A stretch of DNA of 64,000 bases, taken from contig CAJMPR010000021.1 in NCBI GenBank assembly GCA_905215345.1, forward strand, positions 1 through 64,000, read 5' to 3'. Position 1 is the first letter of the stretch. Each line of letters opens with the position of its first letter. Position numbers and translations under genes: made by a program. The notes below the pieces were generated by a model, which was not told the origin of the DNA, made no database searches, and was given only the letters and a program-made list of their open reading frames with translations. Positions 17,091 to 25,984 of the stretch are shown here, piece after piece. This DNA is from an uncultured bacterium (GTDB taxonomy: Bacteria; Bacteroidota; Bacteroidia; Bacteroidales; Bacteroidaceae).

Positions 17091-20000
17091 TCATGGCTTA
17101 AAAATCACTCCTTGATTTTTCTGGTAAGTCGAAGGAGACATGCCGAACTGAGCTTTAAAACATTTACTAAAATAGAAAGGATCATTGATACCTACCTGAT
17201 AAGCCACTTCTGCAACTGTAACATCTGTTGTCAAAAGTAATTCGGCCGCTTTTTTCATACGCATCACCCGTAGATATTCCTTAGGGGCATATCCGGTAAC
17301 ACCCTTCACCTTCCGGTAGAAGATTGTACGCCCCAATGCCATCATGGAAGCAAAATCATCGACTGTAAAATCAGGATTCTCCAGTTGCTCCTCTACAATA
17401 CACGTCAACTTATCGGTAAATTCCTTATCCTTGTCAGTAGTACAGATAACCGGACGTACCATAGAAAGATCACTCGAAAACTTCTCGCGCAACTTATCAC
17501 GTTGTTCTATCAGCTTGAATATCCGCGCCAACAGTAGTTTGGTGCTGAATGGTTTTGTGATATAAGCATCCGCACCACTCTCCACACCTTCCAAATGGCT
17601 TTCGGGTGCATTTAAGGCAGTAAGCAGTATAATAGGAATATGACTTGTATTGAAGTCACTCTTTAACTTATGGGTTACTTCAAAGCCCGAAAGACCGGGC
17701 ATCAGGACATCACATACGATCAAGTCGGCATCATAAGAATAAGCACACTCCAATCCCGACTTGCCATCAGCCTCTGCCACCACCTCAAAATAGATGGAAA
17801 GTTCCTCTTTCAAGAAATCACGTACATCCGTATCATCATCTATAATCAACAGTTTACGTTTATTCAACGGAGCAATAGGTATAGTCTCCTCCGGTTGCTC
17901 CTCCCGTTCTTCAGTACCCCCTGTACCCGCCAACATTTCTTCTGTTTCCAATGCGGACAAATGCTTTTGTATCAATCCTTCCTCACGTAGCAATACATTA
18001 TTAGGTATCAGGAAATCCTTTTCCTCGTAAACGGATGAGTCGGTAGAAAGTACCACTGTAAAGACAGAACCACCCTCCGGGCTTTCTTCATAGCAGATTG
18101 TACCCTTATGGACATTGACCAATTCATGTGTCAGATGTAACCCTACCCCTACACTGCTACCTGAGAAATTACTCTGCATGAAGCGTTTGAACAACTGGTC
18201 GCGCTTTTCTTTAGGAATACCTACCCCGGAGTCAGTTACCTTAATAATCAGTTTATGAGCAGCCTCGTCCACTTGAATGGAGAAGTCTATCTTCCCACCC
18301 GACGGCGTATACTTAAATGCGTTGGAAAGCAGGTTGTAAGTCACCTTGTCCAAATTACCTTTATCAACAAACATCTTATAAGAAGCTGTGGAAGGAATAA
18401 AACGGAAGTCCATTTTCTTGGACTCTGCAGCATCCTTGAAGCTCAAATATATTTCATAGAGGAAAGCGATAACGTCCGTTTCTTCCAATGAAAGCGCCAA
18501 CTTGTTGTTCTGCATTTTCCGGAACTCCAACAATTGGTTGATAAGTCTCAACATGCGTTGCGTGCTCTTGTCCATTACCTTCACCGAATAGGACATCTCT
18601 TTAGGAATCTTCCCGGTACGGTGCATCTTCTCTAAAGCAGCCTGAATCAAGGTTAATGGAGTACGAAATTCATGAGAAATATTAGTGAAGAACACTAATT
18701 TATATTCTGTCAACTGCTCTTCCACCTTGATCTTATTACGCAGGTCATTCATATTGCGAATGATACGATAGACTGTATAAAGGGCAAAGACAACCAACAA
18801 AGTATAGAGCATATACGCCCAGTTTGTACGCCAGAAAGGTGGAGCTATGACAATCTTCAACGTCGTATCTTGTTCACCCCATTGCCCGGCAGCATTGCAA
18901 GCTTTTACATGCAGCAGATAAGTACCCGGTTCCAAATTTTTATATGCTGCAAAAGTCAACGTGGACGGTGTACTCCATTCTTTATCATAACCTTCGAGTT
19001 TATAACTGAACTTAGGTAAAATAGTAGCGGAATAATCCAATGTAGAGAAGTTAATTCCAAACGAGTTCTGATTATAACGTAGATGAATATCCGAGGCATA
19101 GGCCAAAGAATATTCCAAAGGTGAATTGGGTTCACCGGAAGCAACCGATATACCATTCAACTGTAACTCCGTGAATGTTACAATAGGAATACGTTGTACA
19201 TTCTGGACTTGCAAAGGATTGAATACCGTCAATCCCTGATTGGTTCCCATAACGATTCTGCCGTCTTCTAATTTTAGTACACAGTTTTCACTATATACAT
19301 TACACAGCATATCGCTGGAGAAAAAGTAGTTCTCAAATATCTTCTGCTCAGGAAAGAAACAAGATACACCATATTCGGTAGTAATCCAAACCCTACCCTC
19401 AGCATCTTCCACAAAGGCCTGTACCATGCTATTGACCAACCCTTCAGCCACACCATAATGAGTAAATTTTAATTTACCGTAATCTTCACCAGGCATGCAA
19501 ATACAGAAACCTGCACCCGACTCAGCAATCCATATATTGCCTTTACTGTCTTGCATAATATGGCGTACCTCATTACTTAACAAACTGTGATTACTCCAAT
19601 TATAATGATAGTATGCTTTGGGATTTTCTAATATCAGCTCCGGCCGGAATACGAATATACCATCACTGGTTCCTGCCCAAATCCATCCTTGCCTGTCTTC
19701 AACTAATGTACGGATACGCTTCTGCGAATAATATTCATCGAGAAAATGACGAAACTTATAACCACCTTTTCCATCAGATACGGCTAAATCCAATCCACCT
19801 CCCAAAGTACCTATCCACATTCGTCCTTTGCTGTCACGCAACATACAGAAGGTTTCATTGGCCGTAACCGAATTCACATCATCCACTCGATGAACATACT
19901 GTTTATCGCCGATATAAAGGCCATCGCCACGACTTCCTAACCAAAGAGTCCCAACGGTATCTTCACAAAGTGCATATATGTTCTTACTATAAGTCTTTTT

Positions 20001-21440
20001 CTTTTTCAAACGAGATAATGCAGCATCGTATATATACACTTTACCGTCACGTGAACCCAGATAAATATCTCCGTTGGAAACAGTGGTCAACATACGAATA
20101 TTATTGACATAGGTCTCTCTGTCATATTCTACCGGTTCCGGATAGAACTGGACCGCTCCTCCATTCACCACCTTCAAATGGGAAACACCTGTATATTCGG
20201 AACTTAGCCAAATACTACCCGAACGGTCTTCCATGATGTATTGCAAAGCATTGGACGAGATTAATGATGAACGGCTGTCATCCGCCTTAAAATGTTGAAG
20301 TTCACCGATTCGTAAATCATACGTAAAGAGCCCGTTGCCATAGGTGGATATCCAAAGAATATCGCGCGAATCGTGTACAACATGATAACGTTCCATATCA
20401 ATATAACCTACCTTCTCCTGAGGCATCAACTGAAACACCTTCACAATTCCCGTCTCCGACTGAATATAATAAAGTTTTCCCGTCTTATTATGTACCCAAT
20501 AATTGCCCCGGTTATCCGTGGACACTTCTCCTCCGGGAATATTCCATTCGGCAGGTGAAGGTTTCAGTGCATTTGTCTCCGGCTCAAAAATGAAACTTCC
20601 CTTTGACGTAAAAATAATCCATTGATTTCCAATAGTCAGATTACCCGGCAGGTCCAAACCGGATGATACATCCGGTAATTTTGCAGAAAAGGAAAGTTTG
20701 CCTTTCTGGTCGGCATTCCAAATCTCACCATCAACTGTTATGAAGCAAATCCGGCTTTTAAAGCAATGTCCCCGCTGAAAGTGACGCGACTTATCCGCAC
20801 ATTGCAATGTATCTCCCTGCCTATAATAAAGTCCTTTCTCCGTGCCTATCCAGACACGACTATCGGTATCTTGCATAATAAAAAGAACATTATCGGATTG
20901 CAGCCGATTGTTACCGGCATTAAAAACCTCCGAAACAAACTTTCCATCCCGATACTGTATTCGGCGACATCCTCTACCACGTCCCCACAACCAGACTTCA
21001 TCGGATAGCAGAGTAATATTACCGTAGGGGTCACTATACTCTCCACATCCGGTAAAATCCACAAAACAGTCCCTCTTCAGATCATAGCAACTGAACCGGT
21101 CTGCCGAAGTGGCGATCCACAGAAAACCTTTATTATCCTCATACAAATGCTTTACACGCCTGTCTGTAAGTGATATTTGACCATTATTCTTGGGCAGAAA
21201 GGTACGGAAGGAGTTACCGTCGTAACGGTTCAGTCCATTCAAAGAACTCATCCAGATGAATCCCTTACTATCCTGATAAATATAGCGAACGGAATTATTA
21301 GATAGCCCGTCTGCCGTAGTCAGATATTGTACATGTACTTTGACGGAGGCATAACCCGGCAAGTTTATCAGTGCAGTGAAGCATACTAAAAGGAAGATAT
21401 ACATTCCTTTCACGTAGACTCTTTGTTTCATGTTTTCCAT
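17091..21440 (-). CDS. Hybrid two-component system sensor-regulator (HTCS)
   Basis: 1449 residues, a full-length one-protein signalling system. A signal peptide is followed by two seven-bladed sensor propellers of Reg_prop repeats (IYQDSKGFIWMSSLNGLNRY and many similar), a Y_Y_Y domain at about 770-850, and one membrane span near 870-890. Then come HisKA with His923 in NISHEFRTP, a HATPase domain, a receiver with Asp1244 in LIVCDVLMPG, and an AraC-type DNA-binding domain at the C terminus. In Bacteroides these proteins bind a signature oligosaccharide in the periplasm and activate their PUL. It is monocistronic with its own -7 box at 21462-21469. It is the best candidate to bind the TGWACA-N4-TACAT sites nearby. 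Confidence 0.97.
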   Translation of the reverse strand: MENMKQRVYVKGMYIFLLVCFTALINLPGYASVKVHVQYLTTADGLSNNSVRYIYQDSKGFIWMSSLNGLNRYDGNSFRTFLPKNNGQISLTDRRVKHLYEDNKGFLWIATSADRFSCYDLKRDCFVDFTGCGEYSDPYGNITLLSDEVWLWGRGRGCRRIQYRDGKFVSEVFNAGNNRLQSDNVLFIMQDTDSRVWIGTEKGLYYRQGDTLQCADKSRHFQRGHCFKSRICFITVDGEIWNADQKGKLSFSAKLPDVSSGLDLPGNLTIGNQWIIFTSKGSFIFEPETNALKPSPAEWNIPGGEVSTDNRGNYWVHNKTGKLYYIQSETGIVKVFQLMPQEKVGYIDMERYHVVHDSRDILWISTYGNGLFTYDLRIGELQHFKADDSRSSLISSNALQYIMEDRSGSIWLSSEYTGVSHLKVVNGGAVQFYPEPVEYDRETYVNNIRMLTTVSNGDIYLGSRDGKVYIYDAALSRLKKKKTYSKNIYALCEDTVGTLWLGSRGDGLYIGDKQYVHRVDDVNSVTANETFCMLRDSKGRMWIGTLGGGLDLAVSDGKGGYKFRHFLDEYYSQKRIRTLVEDRQGWIWAGTSDGIFVFRPELILENPKAYYHYNWSNHSLLSNEVRHIMQDSKGNIWIAESGAGFCICMPGEDYGKLKFTHYGVAEGLVNSMVQAFVEDAEGRVWITTEYGVSCFFPEQKIFENYFFSSDMLCNVYSENCVLKLEDGRIVMGTNQGLTVFNPLQVQNVQRIPIVTFTELQLNGISVASGEPNSPLEYSLAYASDIHLRYNQNSFGINFSTLDYSATILPKFSYKLEGYDKEWSTPSTLTFAAYKNLEPGTYLLHVKACNAAGQWGEQDTTLKIVIAPPFWRTNWAYMLYTLLVVFALYTVYRIIRNMNDLRNKIKVEEQLTEYKLVFFTNISHEFRTPLTLIQAALEKMHRTGKIPKEMSYSVKVMDKSTQRMLRLINQLLEFRKMQNNKLALSLEETDVIAFLYEIYLSFKDAAESKKMDFRFIPSTASYKMFVDKGNLDKVTYNLLSNAFKYTPSGGKIDFSIQVDEAAHKLIIKVTDSGVGIPKEKRDQLFKRFMQSNFSGSSVGVGLHLTHELVNVHKGTICYEESPEGGSVFTVVLSTDSSVYEEKDFLIPNNVLLREEGLIQKHLSALETEEMLAGTGGTEEREEQPEETIPIAPLNKRKLLIIDDDTDVRDFLKEELSIYFEVVAEADGKSGLECAYSYDADLIVCDVLMPGLSGFEVTHKLKSDFNTSHIPIILLTALNAPESHLEGVESGADAYITKPFSTKLLLARIFKLIEQRDKLREKFSSDLSMVRPVICTTDKDKEFTDKLTCIVEEQLENPDFTVDDFASMMALGRTIFYRKVKGVTGYAPKEYLRVMRMKKAAELLLTTDVTVAEVAYQVGINDPFYFSKCFKAQFGMSPSTYQKNQGVIFKP

Positions 21441-21461
21441 AAGTTTCCTATGTCACAACGG

Positions 21462-21469
21462 CAAAAATA
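21462..21469 (-). promoter_or_regulatory. Promoter -7 box of the HTCS gene
   Basis: The minus strand reads TATTTTTG, about 22 bases from the HTCS start codon. It is a plain TAnnTTTG match with neither of the two operator motifs of this locus nearby, consistent with constitutive low-level expression of a sensor. Confidence 0.5.
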
Positions 21470-21498
21470 GTGATTTTCTCCGTATTACGGGAAACCTT

Positions 21499-22458
21499 CT
21501 ATTGAATAGTTACTATAATTTCACCTCCGAAAGGATTAAAGTCAAAAAGTACCTTACCAGATTCGAATTGTACAGGTAACTTCTTTCTCCCTTGCTTAAC
21601 GGTAACTTTCTGCATAATACCATTTTCAATAACCATTGTCAATGGTTCAGTAAAAAGTTCCTTATCCAATTCCAGATGGGGAGTGATATATAGTTTGTTT
21701 TTCTTCTCATTAACAATTAACCGGATTGCTTCTTTCTCTTTCATGTAAGACACTACCTCACAAAAGGTTCCTACCCATATTTTATCTTCATTAGCTTTTA
21801 CCCAATTCCAATGTTCCCACAAAGGTTGCGGATCACGGAAAGCATCATAGCCATAGGTCAGCCCATGCGTCATACCCACACCCCACTCCCCGGTCTTAAT
21901 AAGGGCATTCACCCACTTCTCCAAATCATGTATTGTACGCTTACTGCCTACGGAACGTTGCTTCAACCGCGTTCCTACACGATTTTGAACAACAAAGTCC
22001 ATAGCCTCTCCCTGTTTCGTATTGTTAGGGTAGGCAAATGTGCGGGGCATAATACCGATGTTAGCATAGATTGCACTATCATTTTTCAGGATATCCTCTT
22101 TAAGAACAGCTAAAGGGAATTTGGCGAAATTACGATGTGCCCAACCATGATTGGATATTTCATGTCCGTTCTTTGCCATTTCTTTCAGTTGTGACCATGT
22201 TACACGTGCAGTATCTTTGACATGCCGTTCATCTTTATTCACTTTGGAACCATTTATAAAGAAAGTACCACGAAATCCCCGATGCTCCAATTGTGGAGCA
22301 GCCAGTGTATAATGTTCAGCCAAACCATCATCAAAAGTATAGCTGATGGCACAAGCTTTGTCCCCTTTGTATTTGGCAACATATACTTTGCGGTATGTCC
22401 CGAATGACAGATTGGAATAAAAGAGCAGAGATAAAAAAAGAATAAAATGAATTTTCAT
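21499..22458 (-). CDS. Secreted NodB-domain polysaccharide deacetylase (CE4-like)
   Basis: 319 residues with a signal peptide ending near LSFG. The NodB domain spans about 35-230. It has the catalytic TFDDG (Asp43, Asp44), the metal ligands His104 and His108 in NHGWAH, and the RTFAYPNN motif 4 region. About 90 C-terminal residues look like a small beta domain. CE4 enzymes normally act on N-acetyl groups or xylan acetyls, neither of which is in the RG-I backbone, so the substrate here is open. It has its own promoter and a candidate HTCS operator at 22537-22551, which argues that it belongs to the RG-I response. Confidence 0.88.
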   Translation of the reverse strand: MKIHFILFLSLLFYSNLSFGTYRKVYVAKYKGDKACAISYTFDDGLAEHYTLAAPQLEHRGFRGTFFINGSKVNKDERHVKDTARVTWSQLKEMAKNGHEISNHGWAHRNFAKFPLAVLKEDILKNDSAIYANIGIMPRTFAYPNNTKQGEAMDFVVQNRVGTRLKQRSVGSKRTIHDLEKWVNALIKTGEWGVGMTHGLTYGYDAFRDPQPLWEHWNWVKANEDKIWVGTFCEVVSYMKEKEAIRLIVNEKKNKLYITPHLELDKELFTEPLTMVIENGIMQKVTVKQGRKKLPVQFESGKVLFDFNPFGGEIIVTIQ

Positions 22459-22485
22459 GGTCGTTTATGTTTGGTTTATCCTACG

Positions 22486-22493
22486 CAAAGATA
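22486..22493 (-). promoter_or_regulatory. Promoter -7 box of the NodB deacetylase
   Basis: The minus strand reads TATCTTTG, about 28 bases from the start codon. The candidate HTCS site is 43 bases further upstream. Confidence 0.55.
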
Positions 22494-22536
22494 TGGAAAT
22501 GTCCAAACATATAACGCCCCTGAAAATTCATATTTC

Positions 22537-22551
22537 ATGTAGTTTTGTACA
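22537..22551 (-). promoter_or_regulatory. Candidate HTCS operator upstream of the NodB deacetylase
   Basis: The minus strand reads TGTACAAAACTACAT, a perfect match to TGWACA-N4-TACAT. The distance to the -7 box is 43 bases, against 21 at the other three sites. The difference of 22 is close to two DNA turns, so the site faces the same side of the helix. It sits directly after the stop of the upstream gene. Confidence 0.42.
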
Positions 22552-22553
22552 CA

Positions 22554-25500
22554 TTACCGTTGCAGCGTTATACCCATCATTCCAATCACCACCTCATTGG
22601 AAAGAGTTTCCAAAACAAGATGCGACAAAGCCTTCTTCGCATTCAAAGGCATCTCCAACAAGACGGCCGCACCACCGTCCACCTCACGGGATACACCGTT
22701 AAAGCCCAGTTCTTCTCCGAAATTATTACTCAATTCAGCGGTCTTCAGACGCAAGCGATAGAGAGACGGAGAACGACGATTGAAAGCCTTTCCGTCTTCA
22801 AAGAATATCTGTTCAACAGGAACCCAATTATCAGGATTGACCAGACGCAAGATATCACAACTACCGTCCTTATAATAGACACGGATTACTCCATTATCAA
22901 TGTGGCATTGCATGTGGTTGGTACTACCCGCCATTAAAAGATAAGCACGGGAGGCTTTCCCTTTTAGTGGAATTTGTATGCTGTCGGGATAGTTATTCCA
23001 AAGAGAAGTAAACGCGACATTGTGCCCTTGTGCAGGAGTCTGGAAAGGAATACCGAGTTTTGTTTCCAATACACCGTTACGGACAGCAGCACGCAAGCCT
23101 GAATCATCTATATCTGCTGTTTTTAACGGATGACACCACTCGCCTATTCCCTGCTTCGGTAATTGCAAGGTGGTGTATGGAGAACGGGGAGACAGATATT
23201 CATTGTGGAAAATATCCGTTACATTTGCATTGAATACTTGTTTCAGTTCTACGGGGCTACATTTATCTGTCTTTATTTCCTTAAAGGAACCAGCGGAAAC
23301 CGGTTGGTCACAAACATCAGCTTCCGGATTTACCACAGGTGTCCACCACTCCATTTGTCCCTGCTGCATGGCGACAAAGTCCACCGGACCTGCTTTCTTG
23401 ACGCGAGAAGCAGGGTAAGTATCAACAGGAGCCGGAGTACCAAGCAGTTCACCTTCCCAGTCAACGGTAATCTTGATTTCCTCACCCGGAAAAGCCGGAA
23501 CAGAAACGACAATTAATGGTTGCCCCACTGAATTGTCCACCAGTTTCCACGAAGCAGTCTGTCCGTTTACTGTCAGCCGGGCAATCTGCGAACGGCGGGC
23601 AGGAAACTGTAATTCCAGCGTATGCACTGCAGGCAGATGATGCGTCAAGGTATAAGTTGAGCAATCGCGTGAGGAGAACTTACCCGTAGCTGCTTCACTC
23701 GCCTTAAAATCGAAGTCTATGTCCGGAGTGTGTAATGAAGCATATTCCCATGCTGACGGAAAACCGGGTTTTATCAATAGCCGGTTATTCAGCGCATCAG
23801 GAAGAATACCATACAGTCCTTGGACAAGTACACGGGAAGCTACACCGATAGGGTCTCCGAAATCACGGTAACATTCTCCGCGTGCAGCGTCATAAAAACT
23901 GATTTGTCCGAAGTTACCGGGACTTTCACCCAGATACATACCATCGAGTACGGAGCTTTTCAGAAGTTTGAAACCTGCTTCGGCGCGTCCTGCCTGAAAA
24001 TAAGCAAGTGCCGTATGCATCACTTCGGCAAAAGCTACATTATTGATACTCCATGAATAAGGTAACCAGCTGGTAGTAGATATCGTACTATATCCGTCAA
24101 CATTAATCTGCGTACCGGCCTTCTTTAATTGTTCAAGCCAGCCGGTATCAATAGTTGCAGAAAGAGTATCCACAGAGGTTACCACCGGAATGTGTGGTAT
24201 GCTCACATCAACATAACGGGTAGCAAGGTATGCCTGAAAAGGATCAGCTACATCGCTATCGAGAGCATGATAAATAGTCCATACCGCCGCACTCTCATGC
24301 AGACGTTTGTGTCCCATAAAATCCTGGAATTCCGCCCAGTGTCCCTTCTCCGGTAACCATAGGCGACTGTTGAGAGCTTTCAGTATTTTATCGGCTTCTT
24401 CACGATAAGGAGTGGAATCTTCGCCTATTTTCTCAGCAATCATTGCTGCCAGACGATTTCCCCGATAATTATAAGCCGAACTGTGAGTAACCGCACCGCT
24501 ATTATAGTACAGCGCATCGCTTGCCCAAATACAAGCGTAAGCATCGTAAAGGCCATCATCATCCGCGTCGAAGTTACGTTTTTCCCAAGCAAGATGCGAT
24601 GACAGCACCGGCCACATCCGACGTGCATACTCCAAATCGCCTGTCCAGTTGAAGTGCCACAGAAGCTCGTCGATATAGCAGAGATTCATGTCATAGTGGT
24701 GCATCTGGTCGTTTCGCCGGGGATTGCGGCAAATATACCCGTTGCTATATTGCGGAGTTCCCCACTTCTTGACGGAACGTGCCAGCGCCAGCGTAGAGTC
24801 TTGTGCTGGATGAGGAAATACATTCGGCACATCCGTCACCTGACTGGCGGCATAATTATTGAAATGAGTGCGGGCACGGTCATGCCAGCCCAACGCATCG
24901 CCCGCATATGCAGCACGCCAACCGCTCAAAGGCATGCGCCAGCCAACCGCTCCATGTAGCCATACGCCTTCTTCTCCCCAAATACCGTCGGCAGCCACAG
25001 CAATAGCTCCGCCTAATGTATTGAAATAAGGGTCGGGAGTAGTAATCTTAATGCGTCCCGCAAGTTCACGACGGGCATTCTCTATTGCCAAAAACTGAGA
25101 AGCACCATTGGCAACCTGCTTCAGTTCATTATCAGCCACACCTATATACAAATGTCTACCGACAGGAAAGTTGCATTTCAAAGTTTGCAATATCGTACCA
25201 TCTTCCATAGCATCAAAACATCCGGGAGGGTCTGCTCCCATATCTCCACTACGGAAAAGTTTCTTCTGACGAATAGGTGAATTCAAGGTTTCCAACATAT
25301 AACCCGCAGGAATATTACCGGAAAACTCCCACATAGCATACTCTTCCGTAAAACTTGCCAATACGGAAATCCTCAGAAAAAGGTCTCTGTCCCAAGCATT
25401 ATCTTTCAGCAGATACGTGCGACGTCCCGGTGTATAACGCGCTTCGCACCAAGTGGTTTCTTCCAACGACGTAACCGTCCCGTTCGGGCAGTGTAGCCGG

Positions 25501-25805
25501 AAACGGATATTACGGCTGTCATTTTTTACATAAGTGGCGAAAATAGGACGGTCGCTGGTTTCCAGACGCCATGCGGTAGGACCTCCATAAAGAGCACGGG
25601 TATAACGATTCTTCCCGTTGATACAGACAAAATCCTCACCGTCAGGCAGATATTGAAGTATGCGGGGTGTTCCCCGTTTATGGTCGTTATAGGAAGTAGA
25701 CTCAACCAAATCACCCGCTTTTGACGGATTCTTCGTCAGTGCTTGTCCCGAAACAAGGTTTGAAACGCAAAGAAAATATATTATAAATAAAGAGATGTAT
25801 TTCAT
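22554..25805 (-). CDS. Large secreted (alpha/alpha)6-barrel protein, DUF4450-like putative glycosidase
   Basis: About 1083 residues from the ATG at 25803-25805 (an alternative ATG lies three codons upstream), with a signal peptide (ISLFIIYFLCVSNLVSGQ). The layout resembles large bacterial six-hairpin glycosidases. An N-terminal beta-sandwich covers about 1-250. A helical toroid covers about 260-690, with GAVGWRMPLSGWRAAYAGDA, NLCYIDELLWHFNWTGD and FDADDDGLYDAY. Beta domains occupy the rest. Candidate acidic catalytic residues are in the WGEEGVW and DADDDG segments. I believe it falls in or near DUF4450, with low certainty, and no substrate can be read. Only hairpin and tandem-repeat sequence separates it from the lipoprotein gene upstream. 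Confidence 0.65.
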   Translation of the reverse strand: MKYISLFIIYFLCVSNLVSGQALTKNPSKAGDLVESTSYNDHKRGTPRILQYLPDGEDFVCINGKNRYTRALYGGPTAWRLETSDRPIFATYVKNDSRNIRFRLHCPNGTVTSLEETTWCEARYTPGRRTYLLKDNAWDRDLFLRISVLASFTEEYAMWEFSGNIPAGYMLETLNSPIRQKKLFRSGDMGADPPGCFDAMEDGTILQTLKCNFPVGRHLYIGVADNELKQVANGASQFLAIENARRELAGRIKITTPDPYFNTLGGAIAVAADGIWGEEGVWLHGAVGWRMPLSGWRAAYAGDALGWHDRARTHFNNYAASQVTDVPNVFPHPAQDSTLALARSVKKWGTPQYSNGYICRNPRRNDQMHHYDMNLCYIDELLWHFNWTGDLEYARRMWPVLSSHLAWEKRNFDADDDGLYDAYACIWASDALYYNSGAVTHSSAYNYRGNRLAAMIAEKIGEDSTPYREEADKILKALNSRLWLPEKGHWAEFQDFMGHKRLHESAAVWTIYHALDSDVADPFQAYLATRYVDVSIPHIPVVTSVDTLSATIDTGWLEQLKKAGTQINVDGYSTISTTSWLPYSWSINNVAFAEVMHTALAYFQAGRAEAGFKLLKSSVLDGMYLGESPGNFGQISFYDAARGECYRDFGDPIGVASRVLVQGLYGILPDALNNRLLIKPGFPSAWEYASLHTPDIDFDFKASEAATGKFSSRDCSTYTLTHHLPAVHTLELQFPARRSQIARLTVNGQTASWKLVDNSVGQPLIVVSVPAFPGEEIKITVDWEGELLGTPAPVDTYPASRVKKAGPVDFVAMQQGQMEWWTPVVNPEADVCDQPVSAGSFKEIKTDKCSPVELKQVFNANVTDIFHNEYLSPRSPYTTLQLPKQGIGEWCHPLKTADIDDSGLRAAVRNGVLETKLGIPFQTPAQGHNVAFTSLWNNYPDSIQIPLKGKASRAYLLMAGSTNHMQCHIDNGVIRVYYKDGSCDILRLVNPDNWVPVEQIFFEDGKAFNRRSPSLYRLRLKTAELSNNFGEELGFNGVSREVDGGAAVLLEMPLNAKKALSHLVLETLSNEVVIGMMGITLQR

Positions 25806-25832
25806 GATTGACAAATCAGTATAAAAGTGAAG

Positions 25833-25898
25833 GTATCTCTGTATACGACTTAGACTACCTCAGTATACGACTGAGGGTATCTCTGTATACGACTGAGG
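25833..25898. repeat. Three tandem 22-bp repeats
   Basis: Three 22-base units start at 25833, 25855 and 25877, each containing GTATACGACT (25841, 25863, 25885) and ending TTAGA or TGAGG. Units 1 and 3 begin GTATCTCT; unit 2 begins CTACCTCA, which creates a CCTCAG-N7-CTGAGG hairpin. The array lies between two minus-strand glycosidase genes and so could be in their shared transcript. The period is about two helical turns. Confidence 0.85.
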
Positions 25899-25902
25899 CT
25901 CC

Positions 25903-25930
25903 CCCCTCCCTGAAGTACTTCAGGAAGGGG
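25903..25930. other. Strong hairpin beside the tandem repeats
   Basis: CCCCTCCCTGAA pairs with TTCAGGAAGGGG around a GTAC centre with one mismatch. There is no T-run on the minus-strand side, so it is not a classical terminator. It may stabilise or attenuate the transcript between the two glycosidase genes. Confidence 0.6.
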
Positions 25931-25984
25931 TTACTTTTCAGGAGAATTGTTCTTGATTGAGAGTAAATATATGATACAATAAAA

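Noticed and set aside
25833..25898. CRISPR array
   Set aside because: The units are tandem with no unique spacers, there are only three, and no cas genes are nearby.
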